The translations under genes were made by a program, and so were the position numbers. DNA of 64,000 nt from an uncultured Vampirovibrio sp. (GTDB lineage: Bacteria; Cyanobacteriota; Vampirovibrionia; Gastranaerophilales; Gastranaerophilaceae): the NCBI GenBank assembly GCA_910583725.1, contig CAJTXZ010000003.1, forward strand, positions 74,720 through 138,719. Direction: 5' to 3'. Below the pieces are notes generated by a model. It was given only the letters and a program-made list of their open reading frames with translations. It searched no databases and was not told the origin of the DNA. Below, in pieces: positions 1 through 8,180 of the stretch; position 1 is the first letter of the stretch; each line of letters starts with the position of its first letter.

Positions 1-1
1 A

Positions 2-196
2 AACAAAAGAATTGCTGCAAGTTGTTTCTTGTATTTCTTAGATAGAAACGGAATATTATACAAAGATGGCCTTCCTATAATCGACAACGGGACACTCTTT
101 GCTTTGACGATTTTGATTGCAGAAAGTAATCCTAAAGAAATGGAAACCATGAAGCAGATAGTTGTAAGTGTGTTGAACAAAGGATATAAGGAGTAA
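2..196 (+). CDS. Fic/DOC (RhuM-like) protein, C-terminal fragment
   Basis: An open frame enters from outside the window and stops at 194-196. Its 64 residues begin with NKRIAA, which is where a Fic motif (HPFxxGNKR) would end, and continue with FLYFLDRNGILYKDGLP and ALTILIAESNPKE. This matches the C-terminal part of Fic/DOC proteins of the RhuM 'virulence protein' type, which are predicted to AMPylate or phosphorylate target proteins. The catalytic His and the N-terminal domain lie upstream and cannot be checked. The next gene starts 2 nt after the stop and its Shine-Dalgarno AAGGAG (188-193) lies inside this gene, so the two are probably co-translated. Family assignment is from remembered motif similarity. 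Confidence 0.7.
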   Translation, partial: NKRIAASCFLYFLDRNGILYKDGLPIIDNGTLFALTILIAESNPKEMETMKQIVVSVLNKGYKE

Positions 197-198
197 CC

Positions 199-1260
199 TT
201 GAATAATAAAACAATAAAACACGCTGTATTTGTACCTGTTTACAACATAAGTGTTTCAAGTGATATTGTAAATACTGCAGTCTTTGATGATTATACTTTT
301 GTGAGGTCTAATCGTATTTTAGATAGGTATGGTAGCTATATACTCTCTCATGACCACTTCGCAAGACAATTCCTACAAGATATAGCAGACTGGCATCCGG
401 AAAAATCAATATTCTTTCCTTGTGCAAATCTTGTTCTTGTTAAAGAAGTGGAAAGTATCGATACTGACGAAGACAATCGTAAAACAGCTATTGCAATAAA
501 AAAAGAAATTAATAATATAATGTTGGCATTAAGACTTTCAAACAAAGGTCTTTGCCAAATAAACAACGGTTACATGTTATCTTGTGACCATTCAAGCTGT
601 CAACAATTTGGAGCTTCCTCAAAACTTGAAAACATTGTTGCTATTCATCAAACTGTAACAGGAGGATGGGTTAGGGAGAATGATTACGAACTTAATAAGG
701 AAGTTTTGAGCAATGCAATTTCTACTTACAACATGCTAAAGACAATGAAAGCAAAAGTATTTGTTCCAACAACATATTTCAATAAGTACTATGATTCGCT
801 CACTCCCTATGAAAGAATAATCCAAATGGCAATCATCTTTGAAAGTTCAATACTTGCAGGCTATACCGATGAATTGAACTATCGTATGATGTTAAGAACT
901 TCTGCTATATTAGGTAGGAATGTTGAAGACCTTTTGAAACTCTTTTATTCAATAAGAAGCCATATCATTCATAACGGTAATATCGGAAAAAATAAAGACT
1001 ACAAGGATATTCTGAAAAAATTGAAGAAGTTTACTGGAATTGAAAGCAAAGATGAAACAGAACTTCTTTTCTATTTTGTTAAAGACCATATTGAACCTAT
1101 ACTAAGAGAAGTTTTGTACAAATCTTTTAAGATTTTGGCAGAAACAGAACTGAATGATTTTGAAGCACTAACCAAAGAGCTTGATAAGTTTATTTTAAAA
1201 CAGATTACTAAAGATACTTTTAAATCAAAAATAGAGAATGGTGAACTAAATAACAAATAA
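199..1260 (+). CDS. Apea-like HEPN-domain protein
   Basis: This is a 353-aa protein with a TTG start, chosen because AAGGAG lies 5 nt upstream. The N-terminal ~190 residues match nothing I know. Residues ~200-330 look like an Apea-type HEPN domain: a helix with a conserved FESS (about 214-217), YRMMLR, then LFYSIRSHIIHNG. That last stretch gives the HEPN signature R-x4-H at Arg253 and His258. HEPN domains with this motif are commonly metal-independent RNases in toxin-antitoxin and anti-phage systems. The gene follows a Fic/DOC gene by 2 nt, so the pair may be one defence or toxin module. That reading is inference; no cognate antitoxin such as MNT is visible. Confidence 0.6.
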   Translation: MNNKTIKHAVFVPVYNISVSSDIVNTAVFDDYTFVRSNRILDRYGSYILSHDHFARQFLQDIADWHPEKSIFFPCANLVLVKEVESIDTDEDNRKTAIAIKKEINNIMLALRLSNKGLCQINNGYMLSCDHSSCQQFGASSKLENIVAIHQTVTGGWVRENDYELNKEVLSNAISTYNMLKTMKAKVFVPTTYFNKYYDSLTPYERIIQMAIIFESSILAGYTDELNYRMMLRTSAILGRNVEDLLKLFYSIRSHIIHNGNIGKNKDYKDILKKLKKFTGIESKDETELLFYFVKDHIEPILREVLYKSFKILAETELNDFEALTKELDKFILKQITKDTFKSKIENGELNNK

Positions 1261-1389
1261 AACATGTTTTTGGTAATAGATTAAATATGGGTTAATTTCG
1301 TATAGAAAATGCGATGTTTTATGTTAAAACAACCTTTAGATTGTTGTTGAAGGACAAACTGTATTACAAGTGGTTTTATGAAACAAGAA

Positions 1390-1420
1390 AATGCCTCCAA
1401 TAATCATAATCAGAGGCATT
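1390..1420. terminator. Hairpin terminator between convergent genes
   Basis: AATGCCTC (1390-1397) pairs with GAGGCATT (1413-1420) across a 15-nt loop. It lies between the end of the HEPN gene and the end of the convergent DUF6876 gene, so it could serve both strands. No long T-run follows on the plus strand. Confidence 0.5.
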
Positions 1421-1446
1421 ATTGCATTTAAAGGAGCTATGCAATT

Positions 1447-1890
1447 TTAGTGTTCTCTTGGAAGCATAAATACAAATCTTAAAGGATTTTCGGAACTCAG
1501 TTCTAAAAAGAATTTGTATTTAGTAATCTTTTCTTCACTATTAAAAGGCAAATCAATAAATGGAATATTTTGTTTTACAACCGAGATATGTTCGTTATAT
1601 TCACCATTAACATATCCTTCATGGTAGATTTCAAAATACCCTTGGTGGTTTTGTTTCACTACGACTTGAACTACATAAAAGTAATCTTTCGTTTGATTAT
1701 AGTTTTCTACCACCTTGTACATATAGCTATAAACCATATCAACAAGCCAGTGGGCATTCAAAACTTCTGCAAAATCCATAACACCATCTGTGTAAATCAT
1801 GCTTGGGCAACAATCTCTTTTGTATAGATGTTCGCTGCCTGTGTTATTGTTATAAATTTCTAATGCTGTTGCATATGTTTTATCTGTCAT
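1447..1890 (-). CDS. DUF6876-like protein
   Basis: This is a 147-aa protein. The start at 1890 is preferred over an upstream extension because AAGGAG lies just before it. The order of motifs fits DUF6876: a short N-terminal segment, YTDGVMDFAEVLNAHWLVD near residue 33, a beta-rich middle, then IPFIDLPF and a terminal LPRE. DUF6876 proteins are small, uncharacterised, and common on plasmids and integrative elements. No catalytic residues or membrane segments are evident. It is the last gene of a minus-strand set led by the gene at 4178 and lies 114 nt downstream of the small serine recombinase. The family name is recalled from motif pattern only. Confidence 0.6.
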   Translation of the reverse strand: MTDKTYATALEIYNNNTGSEHLYKRDCCPSMIYTDGVMDFAEVLNAHWLVDMVYSYMYKVVENYNQTKDYFYVVQVVVKQNHQGYFEIYHEGYVNGEYNEHISVVKQNIPFIDLPFNSEEKITKYKFFLELSSENPLRFVFMLPREH

Positions 1891-1913
1891 AATTATTCTC
1901 CTTATTAATCTAT

Positions 1914-1929
1914 GAAAAGTGTACTTTTC
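1914..1929. promoter_or_regulatory. Inverted repeat upstream of DUF6876 gene
   Basis: GAAAAGT (1914-1920) and ACTTTTC (1923-1929) form a near-perfect palindrome with a 2-nt centre, 24 bp upstream of the DUF6876 start. It could be an operator or a processing hairpin in the operon mRNA. No binding protein is known. Confidence 0.3.
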
Positions 1930-2004
1930 GTGGACTGTTTTGTTTAACGCAAAATCAATGTTTTTTAGTGGTGATTTTTGATAAAATCGGTCTATGAAAC
2001 ACAC

Positions 2005-2598
2005 TTAACTTTTTATAGACTGGGCATATTTGAAAAATGTACTTCTTTTAATGTTGCACATGGACATAACATCTTTTACCTTAATCAATCCTTGTTTATA
2101 AAGTTCGTAACATCTGATGAAATCTTTTGGAATTTCTGCTGTAGGTCTGCCAAACTTAACACCTCTTGCAAGAGCCGAATCAATCCCTTCCCTTTGCCTT
2201 GTTTTGATATTGTCTCTTTCACGCTCTGCAACATAACCGAGAAGTTTTAAAACAATATCAGTAATCAATCGCCCGGTTAATCCGTTTTGATTATCACGAG
2301 TATTCAAAATTGGCATATCGAGGACTTGTATATCAACCCCCATATTAACGAGTGATTCCCACTCTTTGCAAATTTGAGCATAATTTCTGCCAAACCTATC
2401 TATACTCTTGACTATTACAAGGTCGCCTGCCCTTAATTGAGATTTCATTTCTTGATATTTAGCACGACCTGTAAAATTCTTGCCGCTTGCCTTCTCAACA
2501 ATAATTTCATCAATCTTTAAGCCTTGAAGTGAATCAAGCTGCCTGTTTTCGTTTTGTTCACGAGTTGAAACTCTTATATATGCAAATGTCTTAGCCAT
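2005..2598 (-). CDS. Small serine recombinase (resolvase/invertase family)
   Basis: This 197-aa protein is of typical length for the Tn3/Hin group. The N-terminal catalytic domain has YIRVSTREQ with the nucleophile Ser11, then GDLVIVKSIDRFGRN carrying the conserved Arg/Asp cluster, and the long E-helix region GYVAERERDNIKTRQREGI. The C-terminal ~45 residues form a Hin-like helix-turn-helix (VKDVMSMCNIKRSTFFKYA). It would catalyse site-specific inversion or resolution. The start is supported by AAAGGAAAG upstream. It sits in the five-gene minus operon of element A. Its target sites are not identified here. Confidence 0.92.
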   Translation of the reverse strand: MAKTFAYIRVSTREQNENRQLDSLQGLKIDEIIVEKASGKNFTGRAKYQEMKSQLRAGDLVIVKSIDRFGRNYAQICKEWESLVNMGVDIQVLDMPILNTRDNQNGLTGRLITDIVLKLLGYVAERERDNIKTRQREGIDSALARGVKFGRPTAEIPKDFIRCYELYKQGLIKVKDVMSMCNIKRSTFFKYAQSIKS

Positions 2599-2677
2599 AA
2601 TTAAATCTTTCCTTTGGTTATGTAATCACTTTGGGGAATTTTCAAGTTTTCCCTAAACATTACCTACTGCGATACAA

Positions 2678-2980
2678 TCATTTTTTATAAATGAACAAAT
2701 CTATTCCGTAGGTTTTGATTAGAACTACTGCTTCGGCAACCTTTTTAAATCTAAAAATCAAATTCAATTCTTTGGTTACTTTGTAGGGTTTTAAACCTAT
2801 CGGTTCTAATTCTTCTATCATCAGTTCTTTAGCTCCTTTAAAATCAAGATTCTCGTCTTGATTAAAACAGTATTTGTAAAATGATATAGCAATATCAATA
2901 TGTTGTTTTTCAATCTCTTGTAGTTTCTCAACAAAATCGTTATATGTTCTAATCCTTGTTATATCTTTTGTTTCTGCCAT
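2678..2980 (-). CDS. Hypothetical protein of element A (100 aa)
   Basis: A 100-aa predicted soluble protein that I do not recognise. It is helical and charged (DFVEKLQEIEKQHIDIAISFYKY) and ends in a more hydrophobic segment (AEAVVLIKTYGIDLF). The start codon follows the stop of the upstream gene with one nucleotide between (TGATATG), and a GGGGGTG stretch inside that gene can act as its ribosome binding site, so translation is probably coupled. It lies between the 60-aa protein and the serine recombinase. No function is claimed. Confidence 0.55.
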   Translation of the reverse strand: MAETKDITRIRTYNDFVEKLQEIEKQHIDIAISFYKYCFNQDENLDFKGAKELMIEELEPIGLKPYKVTKELNLIFRFKKVAEAVVLIKTYGIDLFIYKK

Positions 2981-2981
2981 A

Positions 2982-3164
2982 TCAATACACCCCCTTTACT
3001 GACTTGATAAACTCATTTGTTAGCTCATATTTTGTATTGCCAAAGGTCATATCATTAACTCCACAATCTTTTAAACGCTTTAATATTCTTTGGGTTTCAC
3101 TCATTGTCATTGAATCTTTGAATGCATATAAATATTCAATTAGTATTTTGATTTTTCTTTCCAT
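2982..3164 (-). CDS. Hypothetical small protein of element A (60 aa)
   Basis: A 60-aa predicted soluble protein with a mixed charged composition (MERKIKILIEYLYAFKDSMT... LKRLKDCGVNDMTFGNTKYEL). An AAAGGA lies about 12 nt before the start, which is longer than ideal. It sits 60 nt after the gene ending at 3225 and runs almost directly into the 100-aa gene, so it is best seen as a cistron of the same operon. I recognise no domain. Its support is context and codon pattern, not homology. Confidence 0.45.
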   Translation of the reverse strand: MERKIKILIEYLYAFKDSMTMSETQRILKRLKDCGVNDMTFGNTKYELTNEFIKSVKGVY

Positions 3165-3224
3165 ATTCTTATTAATCCTTTTCTTTTGTTTAGTGGAAGG
3201 GGGATTGCTCCCCCTTGAATCAAT

Positions 3225-4178
3225 CTATGCAACCTGTAATGCTTCGACCTTTTCGGCCTTGTTTGAGAAAATCTTTTCATAAAGTGCTTTGATGTTATCA
3301 ATCGGTATCTTATGACATCCAATCTGCACATAATCTTTTCTAACTTCAAGAACTGTATAGCAACCGACCCTGTAGCCATGTTTAATTTTGTTGTGTTTCC
3401 AGAGTTTTAACCCGGTCCTTACTATATCCATTGGCATTTTGATATTCTTTGAAGTTTTAACTATGTTTTCATCTTCATCAATCCACGCAAAACTTAAATC
3501 ATTGTTAGGATTTAAAATCTTTCTAACCCTTGCAGATAGTTCTCTATCGGTTTTGTAATCGTCAAATACAATCTTTGCGTGGTGAATGTCAAAGGCAAAT
3601 TGAGCTAAATCTAAATAGTTGTAATTGCTTAAAAGCTCATTTAATTCTTGCTGTGCCTTAATTCTATCTTGTTTTGCTTTTTCTTTTAGCTTAGCTTTAA
3701 GTTGTTTAACCTCATCCGAATTATTCAGTAAATCAAACAATGGTTTATACTGTTCAAGCAAACTGGAATCAATGTCTTGAATATTGTCATTAATGTATTG
3801 CAACTGGTTAAAACTTTGGATATAGCCTTCCCTGTTAGCTTTTAAGGATAGTTTGGAGTTGGAATAATCCTCCAAATTCTTTACTATTCGTTCAATACAA
3901 GCCTCAAGTGAAAAATAGTGATTGCCGTATTCCATTGGCACTCTTAAGAATGAAAATGGACATGCGTTGATTAAATAGCCAATATGCCTGCCGGTAGTTG
4001 AGGTCATTGAATCTTCGCTAACGAGTAGAATATTGTTTCCAAATTTGCTTTGAACTACTGCTCCGATTACTGTGTAATAACTGTAGAAAAGGTTTTCGCT
4101 GTAGCTAATGTTGTTGAAGTTCCTGCTACCGTTAAAATTGCTGTAGAAGAATTCATGTGCAATGTCGATGTTTTTCAT
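3225..4178 (-). CDS. Uncharacterised mobile-element protein (317 aa)
   Basis: The start at 4178 is chosen because AAGGAGC precedes it; a 39-residue upstream extension has no such site. The N-terminal ~100 residues contain YSYYTVIG, LLVSEDSMTSTTGRHIGYL and related segments. This resembles a domain seen in uncharacterised phage and plasmid proteins (possibly DUF8033), where a small beta-domain carries a conserved S-x-T-x-x-H signature. The middle is a charged coiled coil (KQLKAKLKEKAKQDRIKAQQELNELL). The C-terminus has RTGLKLWKHNKIKHGYRVG. It is first in the minus-strand operon 4178-1447. Function is unknown; the domain link is a weak recollection. Confidence 0.6.
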   Translation of the reverse strand: MKNIDIAHEFFYSNFNGSRNFNNISYSENLFYSYYTVIGAVVQSKFGNNILLVSEDSMTSTTGRHIGYLINACPFSFLRVPMEYGNHYFSLEACIERIVKNLEDYSNSKLSLKANREGYIQSFNQLQYINDNIQDIDSSLLEQYKPLFDLLNNSDEVKQLKAKLKEKAKQDRIKAQQELNELLSNYNYLDLAQFAFDIHHAKIVFDDYKTDRELSARVRKILNPNNDLSFAWIDEDENIVKTSKNIKMPMDIVRTGLKLWKHNKIKHGYRVGCYTVLEVRKDYVQIGCHKIPIDNIKALYEKIFSNKAEKVEALQVA

Positions 4179-4457
4179 AATGGTTTGCTCCTTATAATGC
4201 TGTTTTATAATCTGCAAACCCGGCCGCTGCTTGCTTCCCGATACTAAACCCAAACTCGTACCCTTTGCAACTTTTGGGTTAAATTTCAGCAGCAAAAATT
4301 AATTTGACAAGGTTAAGCTTTACCAATAGTGCATTTTGGATATTCTAAAACCTTGATAGAGCCTTCCAGAAAGTAATGTAAAGATTAGAGCTAAAAGCCT
4401 CACAGAAATTTTCGAGATTTTCTAAAACTTTACCTATAATTTTCTAATTTAACCACT

Positions 4458-4590
4458 CTACAATACTTTTGCCAAATGCTCTTCATCACAAACACATTCC
4501 CAGATATTATTCAATTCTGGCACAACCCCAAGCAATAATTCGGCAGCCAAAGGTTCAGTTGCATAATAATATTCGTGATAAAATAAACTT
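4458..4590 (-). pseudogene. Remnant of a DNA adenine methyltransferase N-terminus
   Basis: The minus strand encodes HEYYYATEPLAAELLL followed by NIWECVCDEEHLAKVL and a stop at 4458-4460. No start codon with a ribosome binding site is present. The pattern recalls phage-type N6-adenine methyltransferases, which carry (Y)YATxPxAVExLL and then IWECACGxGxLSKVL, the SAM-binding motif I. Here motif I is degraded (CVCDEEH in place of CACGEGH) and everything downstream is missing. I read it as a decayed fragment left in element A. It is also the main content of the 4296-4607 gap; the rest of that gap shows nothing I can name. Confidence 0.4.
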
Positions 4591-4607
4591 AGAGGTAAAG
4601 GGATATT

Positions 4608-5732
4608 ATGATGATTGAAAAAGCACTACTAGAAGCATATAGTGAAGATATTCCAAATGATTTTATGGCAATCCTTTTATCAGCAATAAATGGTGATGTA
4701 ACATGGGAAATTCAAACTGAAGAACAGCTTTCTAAGTTGGTTGAATCTTTAGAGATGATATCAAACACTTTTATCTATTACTATTACGATTATAAAGATA
4801 ATTGGTCTTTACAAAATATTTCAGAAGATTACCTAGAAGAAGATATCACAGAAAATATTATCAACGCTGATACCTGCGACTTTTGCATATCAACTGATTG
4901 TTGGGAAGTTTTATGTGAAAAATTAGACACTGGATTTAATATTACCTTTTCAATACTTGATAAAGAAAAGCTTGAACAAGCTCTTAAAAGTTATTTTGTG
5001 CGATATGAAGAGAATACATTGCTCTGTGATTATGGAAACCCCCTTCATAGAAACGATTATGACAAGTTGTTATACAATTTAATGACAGAGTATGATTATA
5101 ATCTGTTTCAATTTCATATTACCGATATTAAGTATGTTAAACCTATCTTCTACAACATGCTTATACAAAATAGCATAGTTTTATACGAAACAACTATTGA
5201 ACTAAACAAAGATAGCCAAATTACAAATTTTGATTGTGTTATTGATGGAAGATATTTTGTTGAAGAATACAAAGAACAGAAGATATGCTCAAATACACCT
5301 TTATTAACTGATAAAGAAACCAAAATCAAACAACGAAAGAAAGCTCCGAATGCCATAAAAAGCAGATACCATATGCAGCCAAAACAGTGGAAATTATTCT
5401 TATGTTTATTAGATGCAGCAATCAAACTTAAAGCAAATAGAATTCAAACAGGTGAAATCTCTAAAGAAAAACTAATCAGAAATGGTGTTTTGTCTGACAG
5501 TACCGGGGCACAAGATACTGCAAAAACAAGATTTAATGATGTTTATAACCAGATTAGGGGTAATAAGCAAGGAGAATATGAAGATTTAATATATCCTAAA
5601 GTTAGTGATACCAGATATTACGAGTTTGATGTTTCAAGAGTTATTAATTTCTACGATAACATTAAACACAATAATTATCTCGAAGAAGAATTAAAGAAAC
5701 ATAAATATTTTATATCACAAATAGTTGATTAG
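4608..5732 (+). CDS. Hypothetical protein of element A (374 aa)
   Basis: A 374-aa acidic protein without signal peptide or membrane segments. The start is one of two adjacent ATGs, preceded by AGAGG/AAAGGG. The N-terminal half is rich in aromatic and acidic residues (FIYYYYDYKDNW). A basic hinge (KIKQRKKAPNAIKSR) near residue 240 leads into a C-terminal ~120-residue domain (PKQWKLFLCLLDAAIKLKA, then KTRFNDVYNQIRG). That domain could be a winged-helix DNA-binding module by its spacing of helices, but this is a guess. It occupies the place that the replication initiator has in element B, upstream of the small-protein/recombinase pair. No homologue is recognised. Confidence 0.6.
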   Translation: MMIEKALLEAYSEDIPNDFMAILLSAINGDVTWEIQTEEQLSKLVESLEMISNTFIYYYYDYKDNWSLQNISEDYLEEDITENIINADTCDFCISTDCWEVLCEKLDTGFNITFSILDKEKLEQALKSYFVRYEENTLLCDYGNPLHRNDYDKLLYNLMTEYDYNLFQFHITDIKYVKPIFYNMLIQNSIVLYETTIELNKDSQITNFDCVIDGRYFVEEYKEQKICSNTPLLTDKETKIKQRKKAPNAIKSRYHMQPKQWKLFLCLLDAAIKLKANRIQTGEISKEKLIRNGVLSDSTGAQDTAKTRFNDVYNQIRGNKQGEYEDLIYPKVSDTRYYEFDVSRVINFYDNIKHNNYLEEELKKHKYFISQIVD

Positions 5733-5897
5733 AGCTTACCAAACCAAGATTTTATCAACGGTAAAACTTCATAAGTCAAGTATAGCAATAAATACCCCGA
5801 TTATACTTTCACCCACAATTCAGAAAAACAGAAAATAATTTTAAACTATGAATATAGAGCAGGAAACCGTTTTCTCGCCAATATAAAGGTATTCATA

Positions 5898-6113
5898 GTG
5901 AAAGATTTGAACGAAAATATTTTGAATATTCAAGATTCATATTCATCCGAAATAGATGAATATTCTTTCACTGTTGGAACTGGTAAACATACCAAGAATG
6001 TTATTTTGAAATTAGACATTTCCCCGGAAGATGATATTTCAAATGAAACAGTTGCAAAGGGCTTGGTTCAATACATTTCTGCATTTGAAGAAATTATGAC
6101 CTGGCAAAGGTAA
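5898..6113 (+). CDS. Small partner protein of large serine recombinase A (71 aa)
   Basis: A GTG start at 5898 with AAAGGT 7 nt upstream gives 71 aa. It is clearly paralogous to the 59-aa protein at 14715: both carry (Y/F)TVGxGxxxKxVxxxLxI in the first half and a V(K/A)(K/S)xLxxYIxAFE(E/D)I helix at the end. Both genes stop shortly before a large serine recombinase (39 nt here, 64 nt at 14894). Recurrent pairing at both loci suggests a role in the recombinase reaction, for example as a directionality factor, or in its regulation. That is inference; the family is not known to me. Confidence 0.65.
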   Translation: MKDLNENILNIQDSYSSEIDEYSFTVGTGKHTKNVILKLDISPEDDISNETVAKGLVQYISAFEEIMTWQR

Positions 6114-6152
6114 GGGGTTGGATGCTATAATTCGAAGCAATGGAGGACAATT

Positions 6153-7742
6153 ATGAAAAATGCTGTAAGTTACGTAAGAGTATCATCAGAAGACCAAAAG
6201 AAACATGGGTATAGTATAGGGCAACAAATTACAAACAATATGCAATTTGCTTTGCAGAACGGTTACAAGTTAGTTAAAACTTTCAAAGATGAAGGTATAT
6301 CTGCAAAGAATATGGACAGACCTGCATTGCAAGATTTGTTGGCATATTGTATGGATGAAACAAATGAAGTTGAGGCTGTTATTGTTTGGAAGTTAGACAG
6401 AATTTCAAGAAATGTAGCAGATTATACGGCAACATTATCCCCATTCTTTGCTCAAAACAATATTCAACTCCTAACCGTAACTGATATTAACGGTGAAGGT
6501 CTTGATGTTGAAATGATGAGGCAAATATCAATGGTATTTGCTGAGCGTGAAAGAAAAATGACAGCATTAAGAACTAAAGAAGGTATCAGAGGTAAAGTTG
6601 CATTAGGTCAATTCCCTTATCATGCTCCGATTGGTTATGAAAATATTGAAATAAAAGGTTCAAAGTATAAGAAAATGGTTATTGACGAAGAAAACGCATT
6701 TTTCGTAAAACAAGCATATAATATGTGTTTGCAAGGTGATTCTTTAACTACAATAACTAACAAACTTTATAAAATGGGGTTCAGAAACAAACATGGAAAC
6801 CGTCATCCGAAATCTTCAGTGGAATATATGTTGCACAATATTGCCTATATAGGAAAATTTTACTATGATGATGTGTTGGTTGAAGATACCGATTATCCTC
6901 CAATAATAAGCGAGTCGACATATTATGCAGTTCAAGAAAAGTTGAACACTCCTTGTAAAACAAGACAATTACACACTAAATTCCCTTATAACGAATGTAT
7001 GACTTGTGCTAAGTGTGGTTGTTATCTAACAGGAGAGCTTAAAATTAAGAAGTCTAAAAAGAGTACGAGAGAATATATTTACTACCATTGTACAGGTAAT
7101 CGTGGCGGAGATTGCAAGAAGGGCAGTTATATTCGCCAAGAACTCATAGATGAAGCATTTACAAGTGTACTTAAACAAATTACTATCCCGGAGAATGTTC
7201 ATCAACTTGTAATAGACGGATTAAGAGAAGTTCATAAGGAACACACAAAAGATTATGAAATGCAGAAAAAGTGCATCAGAAAACGCATAGATAAGATAGA
7301 TAAAACCATCAAATCAGTATTTGAAAACGGTTTTAATAAACATGACGAAATTATGATGAAGAATATAGAAAATTGGGAAGTTGAAAGAAAAACCTTAATT
7401 CTTGAAGAACAAGAAATGCTCAAAGCAACCAAGACCTTTTTTGTCCAATCGAACCTTTTACTAAGCTTCTGCAAAGACTGTCATAATGCGTTTCTTAAGG
7501 GAAATGCAGAACAAAAACGAAAAATCGTGAAGATGGTGTGTTCGAACTTTTCTTACGATGGTGAAAACATAGTCATAGAGCCTAATCCAATATTTAAGGC
7601 TGTTATCAAAAACAGCCTAAGCAATAAAAAACTCCCAGAACCGTCATTAAATAGAACTTTTATTGAGAGATTTTATAGTAGCATAATCTCAATTCCTTGT
7701 GAACTTATTTGTAGAATGAATGGGGTTTTAGAGTGTGCTTAA
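6153..7742 (+). CDS. Large serine recombinase (integrase) of element A
   Basis: A 529-aa integrase that excises or inserts element A by serine-type strand exchange. Domains in order: resolvase-like catalytic domain (~3-150, YVRVSSEDQ with nucleophile Ser11, VWKLDRISRNVADY, AERERKMTALRTKEGIRGK); recombinase DNA-binding domain (~165-270, KHGNRHPKSSVEYMLHN); zinc beta-ribbon (CAKCGC...YHCTGNRGGDCKK); then a long coiled coil and C-terminal tail. GGAGG lies upstream of the ATG. It is strongly similar along its length to the enzyme at 14959. The two diverge only after the KKL codons near 7633, where the other runs into a tRNA. Its attachment site is not obvious. Confidence 0.95.
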   Translation: MKNAVSYVRVSSEDQKKHGYSIGQQITNNMQFALQNGYKLVKTFKDEGISAKNMDRPALQDLLAYCMDETNEVEAVIVWKLDRISRNVADYTATLSPFFAQNNIQLLTVTDINGEGLDVEMMRQISMVFAERERKMTALRTKEGIRGKVALGQFPYHAPIGYENIEIKGSKYKKMVIDEENAFFVKQAYNMCLQGDSLTTITNKLYKMGFRNKHGNRHPKSSVEYMLHNIAYIGKFYYDDVLVEDTDYPPIISESTYYAVQEKLNTPCKTRQLHTKFPYNECMTCAKCGCYLTGELKIKKSKKSTREYIYYHCTGNRGGDCKKGSYIRQELIDEAFTSVLKQITIPENVHQLVIDGLREVHKEHTKDYEMQKKCIRKRIDKIDKTIKSVFENGFNKHDEIMMKNIENWEVERKTLILEEQEMLKATKTFFVQSNLLLSFCKDCHNAFLKGNAEQKRKIVKMVCSNFSYDGENIVIEPNPIFKAVIKNSLSNKKLPEPSLNRTFIERFYSSIISIPCELICRMNGVLECA

Positions 7743-8180
7743 CAAGTTACTCTCTAATATCTATTATAGAATACTCATCATAAATATTTTATTTTAATAA
7801 CAACTTCTTCTTTAATAACTATAAGAACTTAACCCCTTTGACTTCTTCTTAACTAAATAAATTTTTATCAATTTTTGATTAAAAATTTTTCTTAACTTAA
7901 TAAGACTTCATTTGATTAAATAACATCTCTTAGAGAGGCACACAATAGCCTCTCATTAAATAATTTTATTAGTATGAGTTTTAAATATGAATACATAAGA
8001 TAGAAGCCATTAGCGAAGTGAGCTGATTGAAGTAAGAACTTGAAAGAGTCAAAGTATGCAAGAGCATAAAGTATTACGGCGAACGCCAGTGAGACGTATT
8101 ACTAAGTGCTTGTGAGGATACTACAACTCTCAGGTTGTAAGTGGAATGAGGGTAACGAAGTGGCGAGGCTTTGTATAAAC
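7743..8180. other. Gene-free junction between elements A and B
   Basis: There is no credible reading frame on either strand. Positions 7743-7985 are very AT-rich. Positions ~7990-8170 are much richer in short self-complementary words (AGCGAAGTGAGCT, GGCGAACGCC, CTACAAC...GTTGTAAG) and could be a structured RNA or a junction left by recombination. The CTACAACTCTCAGGTTGTAAG stretch (8121-8141) is a hairpin and also fits CAAC-N6-GTTG at 8124-8137. The left end of element B should lie in or near here. Confidence 0.4.

Noticed and set aside
3140..3379. 79-aa minus-strand frame
   Set aside because: It lies in another frame inside the 317-aa gene and has no signals of its own.
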